A stretch of 64,000 bases of DNA from assembly GCA_001274695.2 (NCBI GenBank), contig LARU01000002.1, positions 1,674,001-1,738,000 on the forward strand, written 5' to 3'. Numbering within the stretch: the stretch's first letter is position 1; the number at the start of each line of letters is the position of its first letter. The notes beneath the pieces are model-generated. The model made no database searches. It worked only from the letters and a program-made list of their open reading frames with translations, and was not told where the DNA came from. The DNA is from Azoarcus sp. PA01 (GTDB lineage Bacteria; Pseudomonadota; Gammaproteobacteria; Burkholderiales; Rhodocyclaceae). This document shows, one piece after another, positions 44,690 through 53,266 of the stretch. The translations under genes and the position numbers were made by a program.

Positions 44690-45292
44690 ATGACTACCGA
44701 AACCCGTTCCGAAGCGCTCGACGAGCAAGCCCTCGACGCCGAAGCGCAGACCGCCGAAGCGACCGCAGCCGAAGCGACCGCAGAAGCGACCGCAGAAGCG
44801 ACCGCAGAAGCGACCGCAGAAGCGACCGCAGAAGCGACCGCAGAAGCGACCGCAGCAGCGCAGCCCGCGGCGAAGCGCCCGCACGTCGATGCGCGCGGCC
44901 TGCTGCTGAAGCTGCAGGAAGCGTCGCCGACGTTCCGCGACGTCAAGCCGCTCGCGCTGCGCATCGACAAGGCGATCGCCGCCCGCTTCCCCGACCTCGA
45001 CCGCAAGGTGATCCGCAGCGCAATGCGCCTGCACACCGCCTCGACGCGCTACCTGAAAGCCATGGAAAAGGCGACCGCGCGCTTCGACCTCGACGGCAAG
45101 CCGGAAGGCGAAGTCACCGAGGAGCAGCGCGCGCACGCGAAGCAGACGCTGAAAGAGCGCTTCGCCGAGTCCGCGAAGCGCAAGAAGGACGCGCTCGAAG
45201 CCGAAAAGGCGAAGCGCGAGGCCGAGGAAGCCGAACGCCGCAAGGCCGAGAAGCTGCAGCAGCTGCTGGGGAAGTTCGCGAAGAAAGGCTGA
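44690..45292 (+). CDS. ProQ/FinO-domain RNA-binding protein
   Basis: A 200-residue protein. Residues 21-56 are a simple (Glu-Ala-Thr-Ala) repeat with seven perfect copies; then RGLLLKLQEASPTFRDVKPL, LALRIDKAIAARFPDLDRKV and LHTASTRYLKAMEKAT form the FinO/ProQ RNA-binding domain. The C-terminus is highly charged, lysine-rich and probably helical. ProQ proteins act as RNA chaperones. The ATG at 44690 is used; an ATG at 44648 would add 14 residues, and neither has a good ribosome-binding site. Codon use agrees with neighbours. It follows the formate dehydrogenase genes but is probably separate. Confidence 0.85.
   Translation: MTTETRSEALDEQALDAEAQTAEATAAEATAEATAEATAEATAEATAEATAEATAAAQPAAKRPHVDARGLLLKLQEASPTFRDVKPLALRIDKAIAARFPDLDRKVIRSAMRLHTASTRYLKAMEKATARFDLDGKPEGEVTEEQRAHAKQTLKERFAESAKRKKDALEAEKAKREAEEAERRKAEKLQQLLGKFAKKG
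44771..44854. repeat. seven perfect copies of a 12-bp tandem repeat
   Basis: GAAGCGACCGCA is repeated seven times without a mismatch (44771-44854) and is preceded by an imperfect copy. The unit keeps the reading frame and encodes Glu-Ala-Thr-Ala. Such an array can lengthen or shorten by slippage without breaking the protein. Confidence 0.95.
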
Positions 45293-45337
45293 CGCGGCGC
45301 GCGTCGCTGTCGATATCCCGGCGACGCGTGGGCGCGT

Positions 45338-46726
45338 TCACGGCGTGCGTAGCCGCGCGGCCGCAAACTCCTCCTGCCACAGGCGCGTGCCCGCGGCGTT
45401 CCACGCGGCGACGCGCAGCAGTCGCGCGCCGGCCGGCCCGGAGAACTCCAGCGTGCAGAAGTTGCGCTGCGTGACCAGCGTCCCGGGCACCTCGTGCACC
45501 GGGAATGGGCGGGGATGCACGCGCGCGGTCAGCGGCGAGCAGGTCAGCTCGGTCAGCGGGTAGGTGCCGGGGCGCTCGCGCGCGGTCAGGTGGGTGTAGT
45601 GGATGTCGCCGGAGACGAAGAACACGCCGTCGATGCGCTCGGTAGCGAGCCAGTCGAGGAACGTCTGGCGCTCGCGCGGGAAGTTGTGCCAGCCCTCGCC
45701 GCCGCGCTGCTGCGGCGACGGGCGGTCGGTGAGCATGCGGCTGCCGTTGACGATCAGCTTGAAGGTGGCGCGAGAGTCGCGCAGCGCGCGCTTGAGCCAT
45801 TCGAGCTGCGCCGCGCCGAGCATCGTCCGCGCCGGGTCCGCGGCGGCATCGTCGTCGCGGTGGTAACGGTCGTCGAGCAGGAACAGCTCGACGTCGCCGA
45901 GCGGCACCCGGGCGAAGATCCCGGGCACGCCCGGCAGTCCGTAGCCGGGGTTCGCCCAGTAGTGCCCGAACAGCTCCAGCGCCGTCGCCTTGAGCGCGAA
46001 GTCGCGGTTCGAGTTGTTCGGGCCATAGTCGTGGTCGTCCCAGATTGCGACGTGCTGGCCGGTGCGCAGCAGCCGCTGCAGCGGCGCGAAGCCGCGCGTG
46101 GTCGCCCAGCGTCGGTGCATCCGCGTGGCGGCTTCGTCCGCGGGCGCGAAGTCGTCGTCGCGGTAGTAGATGCTGTCCCCGAGCCACAGCATGACGTCGG
46201 GTCGCCGTGCGGCGAGGGTATTGAAGATCTCGAAGCCGGCGCCGAAGGAGTTCTGCGTGACTTCGTGAGGGGGGTCGGGGACGTAGTTGCACGAGCCGGT
46301 GGCGATGACCAGCTCGCGAGGCGCGCCAGGATCCGCGGGTGCGGTCGTGAAGGCGGGCACCTCGCCGAGTTCGACCGGGGTTCCGTCGAGCAGCACGCGG
46401 TAGACGTAGCGGGTGGCGGCCAGCAGACCGTCGAGGTCGACGCGTGCGGTGTGGCCGCGCTCCGCGGTGGCGGCGACGGGCGGGCTGCGCCTGGTCGCGT
46501 CGGGCCGCCCGTGCGGCCAGTACTCGAGCTGCACCTGCGCGGGGGCGTCGGTCATCAACCACACCCCTACGCGCCCGGCCGTCGCCGGCCCGGCCATCGG
46601 GCCTCCGGCTAAGTTGGCCGCGCTGGCGCCAGCTGCGTACAGCGCCAGCAGCAGCCAGGGCAGCGCCAGGCGGCGCAGGGCGGGCCATGCGAGGCCGGAG
46701 GTGCGCACGATAGTCCTGCTCGTCAT
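45338..46726 (-). CDS. PhoD-like exported phosphatase/phosphodiesterase
   Basis: A 462-residue exported enzyme. A signal-like segment with LRRLALPWLLLALYAAGASA is followed by an N-terminal Fn3-like PhoD_N domain and a metallophosphatase core. Conserved text includes IATGSCNYVPDPP, LWLGDSIYYRDDD, AIWDDHDYGPNNSN and FFVSGDIHYTHL. PhoD enzymes hydrolyse phosphodiesters or phosphomonoesters with Ca/Fe. The Tat signal is not perfect (ALRRLALP), so the export route is uncertain. It follows the HAD gene on the same strand, with a hairpin in between. Confidence 0.87.
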   Translation of the reverse strand: MTSRTIVRTSGLAWPALRRLALPWLLLALYAAGASAANLAGGPMAGPATAGRVGVWLMTDAPAQVQLEYWPHGRPDATRRSPPVAATAERGHTARVDLDGLLAATRYVYRVLLDGTPVELGEVPAFTTAPADPGAPRELVIATGSCNYVPDPPHEVTQNSFGAGFEIFNTLAARRPDVMLWLGDSIYYRDDDFAPADEAATRMHRRWATTRGFAPLQRLLRTGQHVAIWDDHDYGPNNSNRDFALKATALELFGHYWANPGYGLPGVPGIFARVPLGDVELFLLDDRYHRDDDAAADPARTMLGAAQLEWLKRALRDSRATFKLIVNGSRMLTDRPSPQQRGGEGWHNFPRERQTFLDWLATERIDGVFFVSGDIHYTHLTARERPGTYPLTELTCSPLTARVHPRPFPVHEVPGTLVTQRNFCTLEFSGPAGARLLRVAAWNAAGTRLWQEEFAAARLRTP

Positions 46727-46766
46727 GAATCAGGTGTTCCCGATAGTGCCGCTGCCGTATCCCCAT

Positions 46767-46800
46767 GGGCAGGCCGGCAAGCAGCAGCGACGGCCTGCCC
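46767..46800. other. 10-bp inverted repeat between the HAD and PhoD-like genes
   Basis: GGGCAGGCCG (46767-46776) and CGGCCTGCCC (46791-46800) can form a stem directly after the HAD stop codon (minus strand). No T-run follows, so termination is uncertain. Confidence 0.5.
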
Positions 46801-46802
46801 CG

Positions 46803-47576
46803 CTACCGCCCGGGCACTGACGGATCAGGCGGGCGATTCCCCAGTCGGCCCTGCGCAGGCGGCGTCCGGGAGCCGTCCTCGCGCGCCTGCGCGTCCAGCC
46901 AGTCCGCGAGGTCGGTGAGAGCGGCGAACTCCAGGTCGGGCCGCAGGTCCTCGCGCTCCCAGCGTGCGCCGACCCGGTTGAGCCAGCACGCGCGCAGGCC
47001 CGCGCGTGCGGCGCCGGCTACGTCCGTCTCGACGTGATCGCCGACGTGCAGCACTTCGGCCGGCCTGCAGCCCAGACGCGTGCACGCGGCCAGGAAGATG
47101 CCGCGGTCTGGCTTGGCCGCGCCGTGCTCGCACGCGCCAAGTTGGAAGGCGAAGTGCCCGGCCAGGCCGATGCGCTGCAGGTCGGCGTTGCCGTTGGTGA
47201 TCGCCGCCACCGGCATCCGCGCGGCGATGCGTCGCAGGGCGTCGAGACTGTCCGGATAGCATTCCACTTGGTTGCGCGCAGCGTAGAACGCTTCGAACGC
47301 CGGTTCCAGCAGGGACAGATCGGCACCGCTGTTGCGCAGGGCGTGCGCGAGCGTCAGCCGGCGCAGCGCGCTGACGTCGTGTGCCAGGTCCGGGTTGTCG
47401 GCGAATGTCCGCTCGCGCAGCGCCCGCATCGCCGGGATCGGGAACATCCGCGCGGTGCGCGGGCTATGCAACAGCATCCAGTCGTGAATCGCCTGCTCGA
47501 TGCGGGCGCCGATCGGCGCGAACGGCCACAGCGTGTCGTCGAGGTCGAGAGTGATGGCGCGGACGGTGAAACTCAT
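46803..47576 (-). CDS. HAD-superfamily hydrolase (YigB-like)
   Basis: A 257-residue HAD phosphatase. Motif I is ITLDLDDTLWPF (nucleophile and acid Asp), motif II is AITNGNADL, motif III contains the lysine in HGAAKPDRGIF, and motif IV is VLHVGDHVETDVAGAARAG. This matches YigB-type HAD-IA enzymes, some of which dephosphorylate FMN; the substrate here is unproven. The ATG at 47574-47576 is well placed. It is divergent from the kinase-like gene. Confidence 0.87.
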   Translation of the reverse strand: MSFTVRAITLDLDDTLWPFAPIGARIEQAIHDWMLLHSPRTARMFPIPAMRALRERTFADNPDLAHDVSALRRLTLAHALRNSGADLSLLEPAFEAFYAARNQVECYPDSLDALRRIAARMPVAAITNGNADLQRIGLAGHFAFQLGACEHGAAKPDRGIFLAACTRLGCRPAEVLHVGDHVETDVAGAARAGLRACWLNRVGARWEREDLRPDLEFAALTDLADWLDAQAREDGSRTPPAQGRLGNRPPDPSVPGR

Positions 47577-47917
47577 CGTCCCATTCTAAGCCATCAGCTC
47601 CTGCATGTTTCGGGACCGGGAATGTTCAGTTTGGGTGCGGCCGAGCCGCCTTGCCGTGACTCGCCGCAGCGTTCAAGCCCGCTTCGCCCGATGGGTCGGG
47701 GGAAGCGGAAGCGCGGCATTCCATTCGCGCCAGCGAACCGCCCCGGTTCGGCCGGAATTGTGAAAAAAAGTAGCAACCGCACCGATTCCCGGCGAGCCGC
47801 GTACCCTTGTTGCACCGTGTCAATTTCTCCTGGCCGCCGCCGACGGTTAGATTTTCGGCCACCAAGCCGAAGTCGAAGCGCTTCCCCGCGGACGGCCTCA
47901 GTTTCGCCGATTGCCCC
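47577..47917. other. divergent intergenic region, HAD gene to kinase-like gene
   Basis: These 341 bases separate two divergently transcribed genes. I found no convincing -35/-10 pairs, palindromes, RNA genes or frames with family content. The kinase-like frame is open from 47807, but no supported start precedes 47918. Confidence 0.55.
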
Positions 47918-49831
47918 ATGAACCGACCTTCTCCTTCCCAATTTCCTCCCTTCAGCGGTCCCGGCATCGGGGCCGAACTGGTGCAGCGCCGGATCGAGCC
48001 GAGCCACAATGCGTTGCAGCCTGGCACCCGGCTCGCCGAGTACGAGCTTCTGTCCGTCCTCGGCGAGGGGCGATTCGGCATCGTCTATCTGGCGATGGAT
48101 CATGGCCTGCAGCGCCACGTCGCCATCCAGGAGTACTTCCCCGCCGCCTTCGCGTCGCGGGGCAGCGGAACGGAGGTGGTCCTGCGTTCCGACAGGCACG
48201 CGCAGACCTTCACCCTCGGCCTCAAGTCCTTCGTCGACGAGGCCAGACTGCTGGCCCGTTTCGACCACCCGGCGCTGGTGCGCGTGTATCGCTTCTGGGA
48301 GGCCAACTGCACCGCCTATACCGTGATGCCCTACTACGAGGGGGTCACCCTCAGGGTCGCGCGTCAGGCCATGGAGCGACCGCCGGACGAAGCCTGGCTG
48401 CGCGGCCTGCTGTTGCCGCTGCTCGGCGCGGTCGACCTTCTGCACGGCGTTTCCTGCTATCCCCGGGACATCTCACCGGGGAACGTCCTGCTGCTGCCCG
48501 ACGGCCGCCCGGTGCTGCTGGATTTCGGCGCCGCGCACCCCGCCGTTGGCGATCGCGACGAGGCACTCACCGCCATCCTCGATCCGGCCTTCGCAGCGAT
48601 CGAGCAGTACGCCGAATCGACACAGCTGCGGCAGGGGCCGTGGACCAACCTCTATGCCCTGGCCGCGGTCGCCTACTACTGCGTCAGCGGTCAATCGCCA
48701 GTGGCCTCGACCGCACGCGTGCTGGACGACCAGCTGGAGCCGCTGTTCGAGGTGGTGGATCGCCTCGCCCGCAGTTTTCCGGAACTGAACTACAGCGTGG
48801 CCTTCGTCGCGGCGATCGAACGGGCCCTCAACGTCAGGCCCGAGGAGCGGCCCCAGAGCGTGGCCGAATTCCGGCGGGCGCTGCTCGGCGGCCGCAGCGT
48901 CGCGGCATCCATCGTCGTGCCGCCCGCGGTCAAGGAAGCTCAGCGGCACGAGACGTCGCCCCCGCGCCCGTCCTCCCGGGAGAACGCGCCTTTCCATGTT
49001 TTTCCGAGTGACGCTGAGGACGGAAACGTCGAGGACGCTTCCCCCGGGCGCTCGGAGCCTCGGTCAATGGAAGCAGAGGCGAACCTGCAAACGGCGCTGG
49101 CGTGGGAAACCGGGGCCCGGCTCGAATCACCTCCCCGCCAAGCTGCGGGCGCGAGCGTCGACGATGCCGGCGATGCTGCTTGGCGTGCCGTTCTGGAGGC
49201 CGCCCCACGCGTGGATGCGGCGCAGCTCGGCGGATCTGCGCACTCGCGGGGCGACGCGAAAGCGGGCAGCTGGCGCCGGGCGTTGTTCGGCGGTGTCGCG
49301 GTGGTGGCACTCGCCGTCCTGGGGGCGGGCGGCTGGATGATGTGGTCGGACTACCGTGACACGAAGGGGGTACTGGACGCCCTGGCGCACAGCATGGAGC
49401 GGGACGGACGGCCCGCTTCTCTCGTCCCACCCGAGCCACCGGTGACCGTCCTGCCCGAGCCGCGGGCGCAATTACCCGCATCGTCGGTGCCCTCCGGCGC
49501 GGCGGCCGAGCCGCAGTTGCCGTTACCCGGGACCGCTGCGCCGGCAGCGGCGCCGGGCGAGCCCGCTGCGGGGGAAGAGGCACCGCTGGCGCAAGCGCCG
49601 CCCGAGGAGGTGCCGCCGGTGTCTAACGTCGTCGCCGAGGAAACGCCAAGCCCGCCGCCTCCCGCCGAAGCTGTCAGGAAGGAGTCGAACAATCCGCGCG
49701 TGCTGTGCGGAACGCGCACGCACTTCTCCCTCTACCGCTGCATGAAAGAGGCGTGCGAGCGGCCGAAGTACTTCGAGCACCCCGAGTGCAAGTACCTGCG
49801 AGTGACGGACACGGTGCGGGCAATCCCGTAA
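47918..49831 (+). CDS. membrane serine/threonine kinase homologue, predicted pseudokinase
   Basis: A 637-residue protein. Residues 42-320 have a Hanks-type kinase fold: glycine loop GEGRFGIVY (49-57), Glu109 in the helix-C region and LDFGAA (201-206, intact DFG). But the ATP-anchoring lysine of VAIK is Gln71 (VAIQEYFP), and the HRD histidine is Pro182 (YPRDISPGN; related bacterial kinases have HRDISPDN). Catalysis may therefore be lost or weak. A hydrophilic region leads to one membrane helix (about 455-476), a Pro/Ala-rich periplasmic spacer and a cysteine-containing C-terminus (LCGTRTHFSLYRCMKEACER). No ribosome-binding site is obvious at 47918. Confidence 0.83.
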   Translation: MNRPSPSQFPPFSGPGIGAELVQRRIEPSHNALQPGTRLAEYELLSVLGEGRFGIVYLAMDHGLQRHVAIQEYFPAAFASRGSGTEVVLRSDRHAQTFTLGLKSFVDEARLLARFDHPALVRVYRFWEANCTAYTVMPYYEGVTLRVARQAMERPPDEAWLRGLLLPLLGAVDLLHGVSCYPRDISPGNVLLLPDGRPVLLDFGAAHPAVGDRDEALTAILDPAFAAIEQYAESTQLRQGPWTNLYALAAVAYYCVSGQSPVASTARVLDDQLEPLFEVVDRLARSFPELNYSVAFVAAIERALNVRPEERPQSVAEFRRALLGGRSVAASIVVPPAVKEAQRHETSPPRPSSRENAPFHVFPSDAEDGNVEDASPGRSEPRSMEAEANLQTALAWETGARLESPPRQAAGASVDDAGDAAWRAVLEAAPRVDAAQLGGSAHSRGDAKAGSWRRALFGGVAVVALAVLGAGGWMMWSDYRDTKGVLDALAHSMERDGRPASLVPPEPPVTVLPEPRAQLPASSVPSGAAAEPQLPLPGTAAPAAAPGEPAAGEEAPLAQAPPEEVPPVSNVVAEETPSPPPPAEAVRKESNNPRVLCGTRTHFSLYRCMKEACERPKYFEHPECKYLRVTDTVRAIP

Positions 49832-50093
49832 GGATGAATGCCGGACTCGACCGGGGACACCGTGCCGAGAGCCTCCGGGAAATCCCCGTCTGCCGGTGTT
49901 CGCGCTCAGCCAAGTCATCGGCCTGAACCGGCTTTGAGAACGGCGGAGGCTTCGCGTCGGTGCGCAGACAGCCAGGAGATTTGGCGGCTACGAGGGCGTC
50001 CGTTTGTGTCCTCGAGGTCTGCGGGGACGGCAAGCGCTGCAAGTTCAGCGCGCGGACGACGACAGCTTCGATGGAATCAATTGAGGAAGATCC

Positions 50094-50663
50094 ATGCTCA
50101 AAAAGTGGCCTGCAATGCTCCTGGGAACGTGTGTACTCGGGCTCTCCGCTCACCTCGCCGCCTCCCCGGCCGCCGATGACGGCCCGCTCGCCACGATCGC
50201 TTCCCTGGACGTCCCGCGCTACATGGGGCGCTGGTACGAGATTGCGAAGTACCCGAACCGGTTCCAGAAGAAATGCGTCGGCGACACCACGGCGGAATAT
50301 AGCCTCCAGCCCGACGGGAATCTGCACGTCATCAACCGGTGCCGTATCGAAGATGGCCAGTTTGACGAGGCTATCGGGGCAGCGCGCCAGATCGGGGATC
50401 AGTCGTCGCCGAAACTGGAAGTCCGCTTCGCGCCGGCATGGCTGTCCTTCATTCCCGCCGTCTGGGGAGACTACTGGGTGATCGACCTCGATCCCGACTA
50501 CCAAGTGGCGGTGGTCAGCGAGCCGAAACGTGAATACCTGTGGATCCTCTCCCGAAGCCCGAAAGTCAGCCCGGACGTCTATGACAAGCTGTTGCAACGA
50601 CTACGTGGCAAGGGCTTCGACACGCGCAAGTTGGAGATGACGCTCCACGCCGCGAAGACCTGA
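50094..50663 (+). CDS. bacterial lipocalin, Blc-like
   Basis: A 189-residue exported lipocalin. It has a signal peptide (residues 1-23, ending HLAAS) without a clear lipobox cysteine, the lipocalin motif YMGRWYEIAKYPNRFQ and FQKKCVGDTTAEYSL, then GDYWVIDLDPDYQVAVV. Lipocalins of this kind bind lipids and may help maintain the envelope. The ATG at 50094 follows GAGGAAGA. It converges with the NERD-helicase gene. Confidence 0.9.
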   Translation: MLKKWPAMLLGTCVLGLSAHLAASPAADDGPLATIASLDVPRYMGRWYEIAKYPNRFQKKCVGDTTAEYSLQPDGNLHVINRCRIEDGQFDEAIGAARQIGDQSSPKLEVRFAPAWLSFIPAVWGDYWVIDLDPDYQVAVVSEPKREYLWILSRSPKVSPDVYDKLLQRLRGKGFDTRKLEMTLHAAKT

Positions 50664-50684
50664 GGTGAAATATCCGGGTCAGCG

Positions 50685-52322
50685 TCACTCCGGCGGCTGT
50701 GCGAACAGCCGCGCCGCTCGTTCCGACGCGACCACGATCAGCTTCATGCTCGCGCGCGTCGCGCCGACGAAGAGCTTGCGCACCGTCAGCTCGTCGAGCG
50801 CGTCGAAGTCGATCTCGGTGAAGATCACGCACGGCGCGGCCTGGCCCTTGAAGCGGTACACCGAGTCGATCAGGAAGTCGCCTTCGGAGTAGATCGGGTT
50901 GCCGAGCAGGTCGTAGCGGCCGGTGAAAGCTTTCAGCCGGTGCGCGCCGAGCCGCTCGTACGGCGTGAACAGCGAGTGCTCGCGGCCGCGGAACGTGATC
51001 GTCGCGATCATGTTGCGGCGAAAGCCGAGGCCGAGTGCGCGAGTCATCGCGCGCTTGGTCTGCTCGACGAGCGCGGTTTCATCTTTCCACGTCAGGATCT
51101 CGACGCTCGAACCGCCGAGCGGGCTCGCGGCTTCGAGCATGCGCGGCAATGGCAGCGCGCGGTTCAGCGTGTCGATGATGTCCGACGGGCTGCGGTAATT
51201 GCGCTCGCTCGTGATGCGCACCCAGCCGGGCAGCGCGATTTCCGGCCGGCCGTAGAGGTTCTGCAGCGGATCTTCGAGCCACCACGCGCGCGCGCCGGGC
51301 CGCAGCAGGCGCAGCAGCGCGTCACGCCACTCGTCGCGGAAGTCCTGGCCTTCGTCGACGATCAGCTCGTCGAAACGCCAGTCCTCGCCGGGGTCGAGTT
51401 CGCGGAACGCCTGTTCGAGGCGCGCGAATGCATCCGGCGGCGAGAAGTCGGGAACCTCGCCGTGCGCGCGCAGCACGCGGTCGCACAGCTGGTGGTAGGT
51501 CGCGACGACGCCGCCCGACGGCGCGATCAGCGCGATGTGGTCGGCGAGCGGGCGGTTGTAGCAGACGTACAGCGGCCGGTGCCCGGCTGCGAGCGCATCG
51601 CGGAACACCGCCATCGCGAGCTGCGTCTTGCCGCTACCGGCAGTGCCCGTGACGCGCAGGCGGAACGGTTGCATGTCGATGCGCCGCGCCCATTCCGCGA
51701 GGCCGCCGGCAAGCCGCGTGTACAGCGCCTCGGCCTGGCCGATGAACGCGTTGACGTCGGGCACGAGTTCGAGCTGGTCCGCGAGGAAGCGGTGGATGTT
51801 GTCGAGCACGACGCGGTCGCGCGGCCCTTCGCGCAACAGGCTCTGCACGATCGCGGCGAGATGTTCGCGGCGCCCGGCGTCGACGATCCGCGCCGGGTCG
51901 ACGCCGGCGCTGCCGGGCTGGCGGACGGTGTAGTCGGGGCAGTACAGCAGCGTCTCGACGTCCGCCTCGTGGCCCTTGAGGAACGCGGTGAGCCGTTCGC
52001 GCAGCTGCCCGGCACTGTGCGCCATGCGCACGCCGACGTGGCTCTTTTCCTTCGTGTACGTCTTGACGAGCCCTTGCGGGGTCTCGTCGAGGAAGCCCGA
52101 TTCCTGCTCGATCAGCAGCAGGCGCCCGGTCGGCCCGACGACGATGAAGTCGATCGCGCCGAACAGCGCGTGGCCGCGCGCGACGCGGGTCCAATGCACA
52201 CTGTGATAGATCGCGTGGTCGTCCGGCAGGCCGGCGGCGAGCGTTGCGAGCGTGTCGAGCGCGCGCGCGAGCCTGCCGCTCGCGGGCATGTGCTGCCATC
52301 CTTCCGGGTAAATGCGCGCCAT
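50685..52322 (-). CDS. NERD-domain superfamily 1 helicase
   Basis: A 545-residue protein. The N-terminal part (about 10-110) resembles a NERD nuclease-related domain with AIDFIVVGPTGRLLLIEQE. The helicase part has Walker A GTAGSGKTQLAMAVF, Walker B-like ELIVDEGQDFRDEW, the motif ITSERNYRSPSDI and the motif VYRFKGQAAPCVIFTEID near the C-terminus, typical of UvrD-like SF1A enzymes. DNA repair or nucleic-acid defence is possible. The ATG at 52320-52322 is chosen over one six residues upstream; neither ribosome site is strong. Confidence 0.82.
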   Translation of the reverse strand: MARIYPEGWQHMPASGRLARALDTLATLAAGLPDDHAIYHSVHWTRVARGHALFGAIDFIVVGPTGRLLLIEQESGFLDETPQGLVKTYTKEKSHVGVRMAHSAGQLRERLTAFLKGHEADVETLLYCPDYTVRQPGSAGVDPARIVDAGRREHLAAIVQSLLREGPRDRVVLDNIHRFLADQLELVPDVNAFIGQAEALYTRLAGGLAEWARRIDMQPFRLRVTGTAGSGKTQLAMAVFRDALAAGHRPLYVCYNRPLADHIALIAPSGGVVATYHQLCDRVLRAHGEVPDFSPPDAFARLEQAFRELDPGEDWRFDELIVDEGQDFRDEWRDALLRLLRPGARAWWLEDPLQNLYGRPEIALPGWVRITSERNYRSPSDIIDTLNRALPLPRMLEAASPLGGSSVEILTWKDETALVEQTKRAMTRALGLGFRRNMIATITFRGREHSLFTPYERLGAHRLKAFTGRYDLLGNPIYSEGDFLIDSVYRFKGQAAPCVIFTEIDFDALDELTVRKLFVGATRASMKLIVVASERAARLFAQPPE

Positions 52323-52389
52323 CCGCTCGATCCGTCGCATGTCGGGCAGCGGGCAGCGGGCATGTTATCCGGCCCGCCACCCGTGCGCG

Positions 52390-52827
52390 TCAGCCGCCGC
52401 GGATCTCGATGCGCCGCGTTTTCGCGCGCGCGGCTTTCGGCAGCTCGATGCGGAGCACGCCGTTGCGGTAAGTTGCCTTCGCGCCATCGGCCTCGACCGG
52501 CGACGGCAGCGGGATCGCGCGGTGGAAGCTGCCGTAGGCGCACTGGCGCACGCGGTAGCGGCCTGCGGTCGCTTCGTGCTCGTAGCGCTTTTCGCCACGC
52601 ACGACGAGCTTGTCGTCGTCCTCGAAAACGTCGCCGGCGAGCAGCGCCCACGTTGCGGCCGGGAACTGGGCCGATTCCGGCGCGCGCGCGTCGGCGGCGG
52701 ACGCCGCCTTTTCCGGACCGAAATGCGTCAACGCGCCGGCAGCGCGCTCGCGCAGCTGTCGCCATCCGTCGGCGACCGAGTGCCATGCCTCCTCGAGACC
52801 GTGCTTGAACTCGGCCATCCTGTTCAT
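52390..52827 (-). CDS. Hsp20-family protein with shortened alpha-crystallin domain
   Basis: A 145-residue small heat-shock protein. The N-terminus FKHGLEEAWHSVADGWRQLR is of a known Hsp20 subgroup. The alpha-crystallin domain runs DVFEDDDKLVVRGEKRYEHE then AYGSFHRAIPLPSPV and NGVLRIELPKA. Usual members have about 25 further residues (an LPG-containing segment) between DVxEDDx and LVVRGEKR; here they are missing, without breaking the frame. Chaperone function may be altered. The ATG at 52825-52827 has AGGAGGT upstream. It is the third gene of a three-gene Hsp20 set. Confidence 0.83.
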   Translation of the reverse strand: MNRMAEFKHGLEEAWHSVADGWRQLRERAAGALTHFGPEKAASAADARAPESAQFPAATWALLAGDVFEDDDKLVVRGEKRYEHEATAGRYRVRQCAYGSFHRAIPLPSPVEADGAKATYRNGVLRIELPKAARAKTRRIEIRGG

Positions 52828-52861
52828 CGTGACACCTCCTGTCGATCGTCGTGGTCGGCGC

Positions 52862-53239
52862 TCAAGCGATCTTGACCTCGATCTTGCGCGGTTGGGCGTG
52901 CGCGTGCTTCGGGATGCGCAGCGTCAGCACGCCGTCCTTGAACTGCGCCTCGACCTTGTCCGTATCGAGCTCCGAACTCAGCGTGAAGGCGCGGCGGTAG
53001 CGCGGCAGGCGCAGCTCGGCATAGACCGCTTCCATGTTCGCGGGCGTCTCGGGCGAAATCTCGCCTTCGAGCTGCAAGGTGTCGCCTTCGACGCGCAGCG
53101 TCAGCTTGTCCTTCGCGACACCGGGCAGATCGGCGAGCAGCGTGATGCCCGCGCCGTCCTCGAAGACATCGACGCGCGGCAGCAGCGCGGGTGTGTCGCT
53201 CTGGCGTTCCGCTTTCGTTACTTCCTGCTTGTCGTTCAT
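52862..53239 (-). CDS. Hsp20-family small heat-shock protein
   Basis: A 125-residue small heat-shock protein with a complete alpha-crystallin domain: PRVDVFEDGAGITLLADLPG, KLTLRVEGDTLQLEGEIS and LRLPRYRRAFTLSSELD, then the C-terminal GVLTLRIPK. It prevents aggregation of unfolded proteins. It is between the other two Hsp20 genes; the gaps are 34 and 27 bases, so one operon is very likely. Confidence 0.92.
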   Translation of the reverse strand: MNDKQEVTKAERQSDTPALLPRVDVFEDGAGITLLADLPGVAKDKLTLRVEGDTLQLEGEISPETPANMEAVYAELRLPRYRRAFTLSSELDTDKVEAQFKDGVLTLRIPKHAHAQPRKIEVKIA

Positions 53240-53266
53240 CGCAATATCCTCCGTCCGTTTGACCGC

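Noticed and set aside
46767..46800. Intrinsic terminator after the HAD gene
   Set aside because: The stem is good but no T-run follows, so it is listed only as an inverted repeat.
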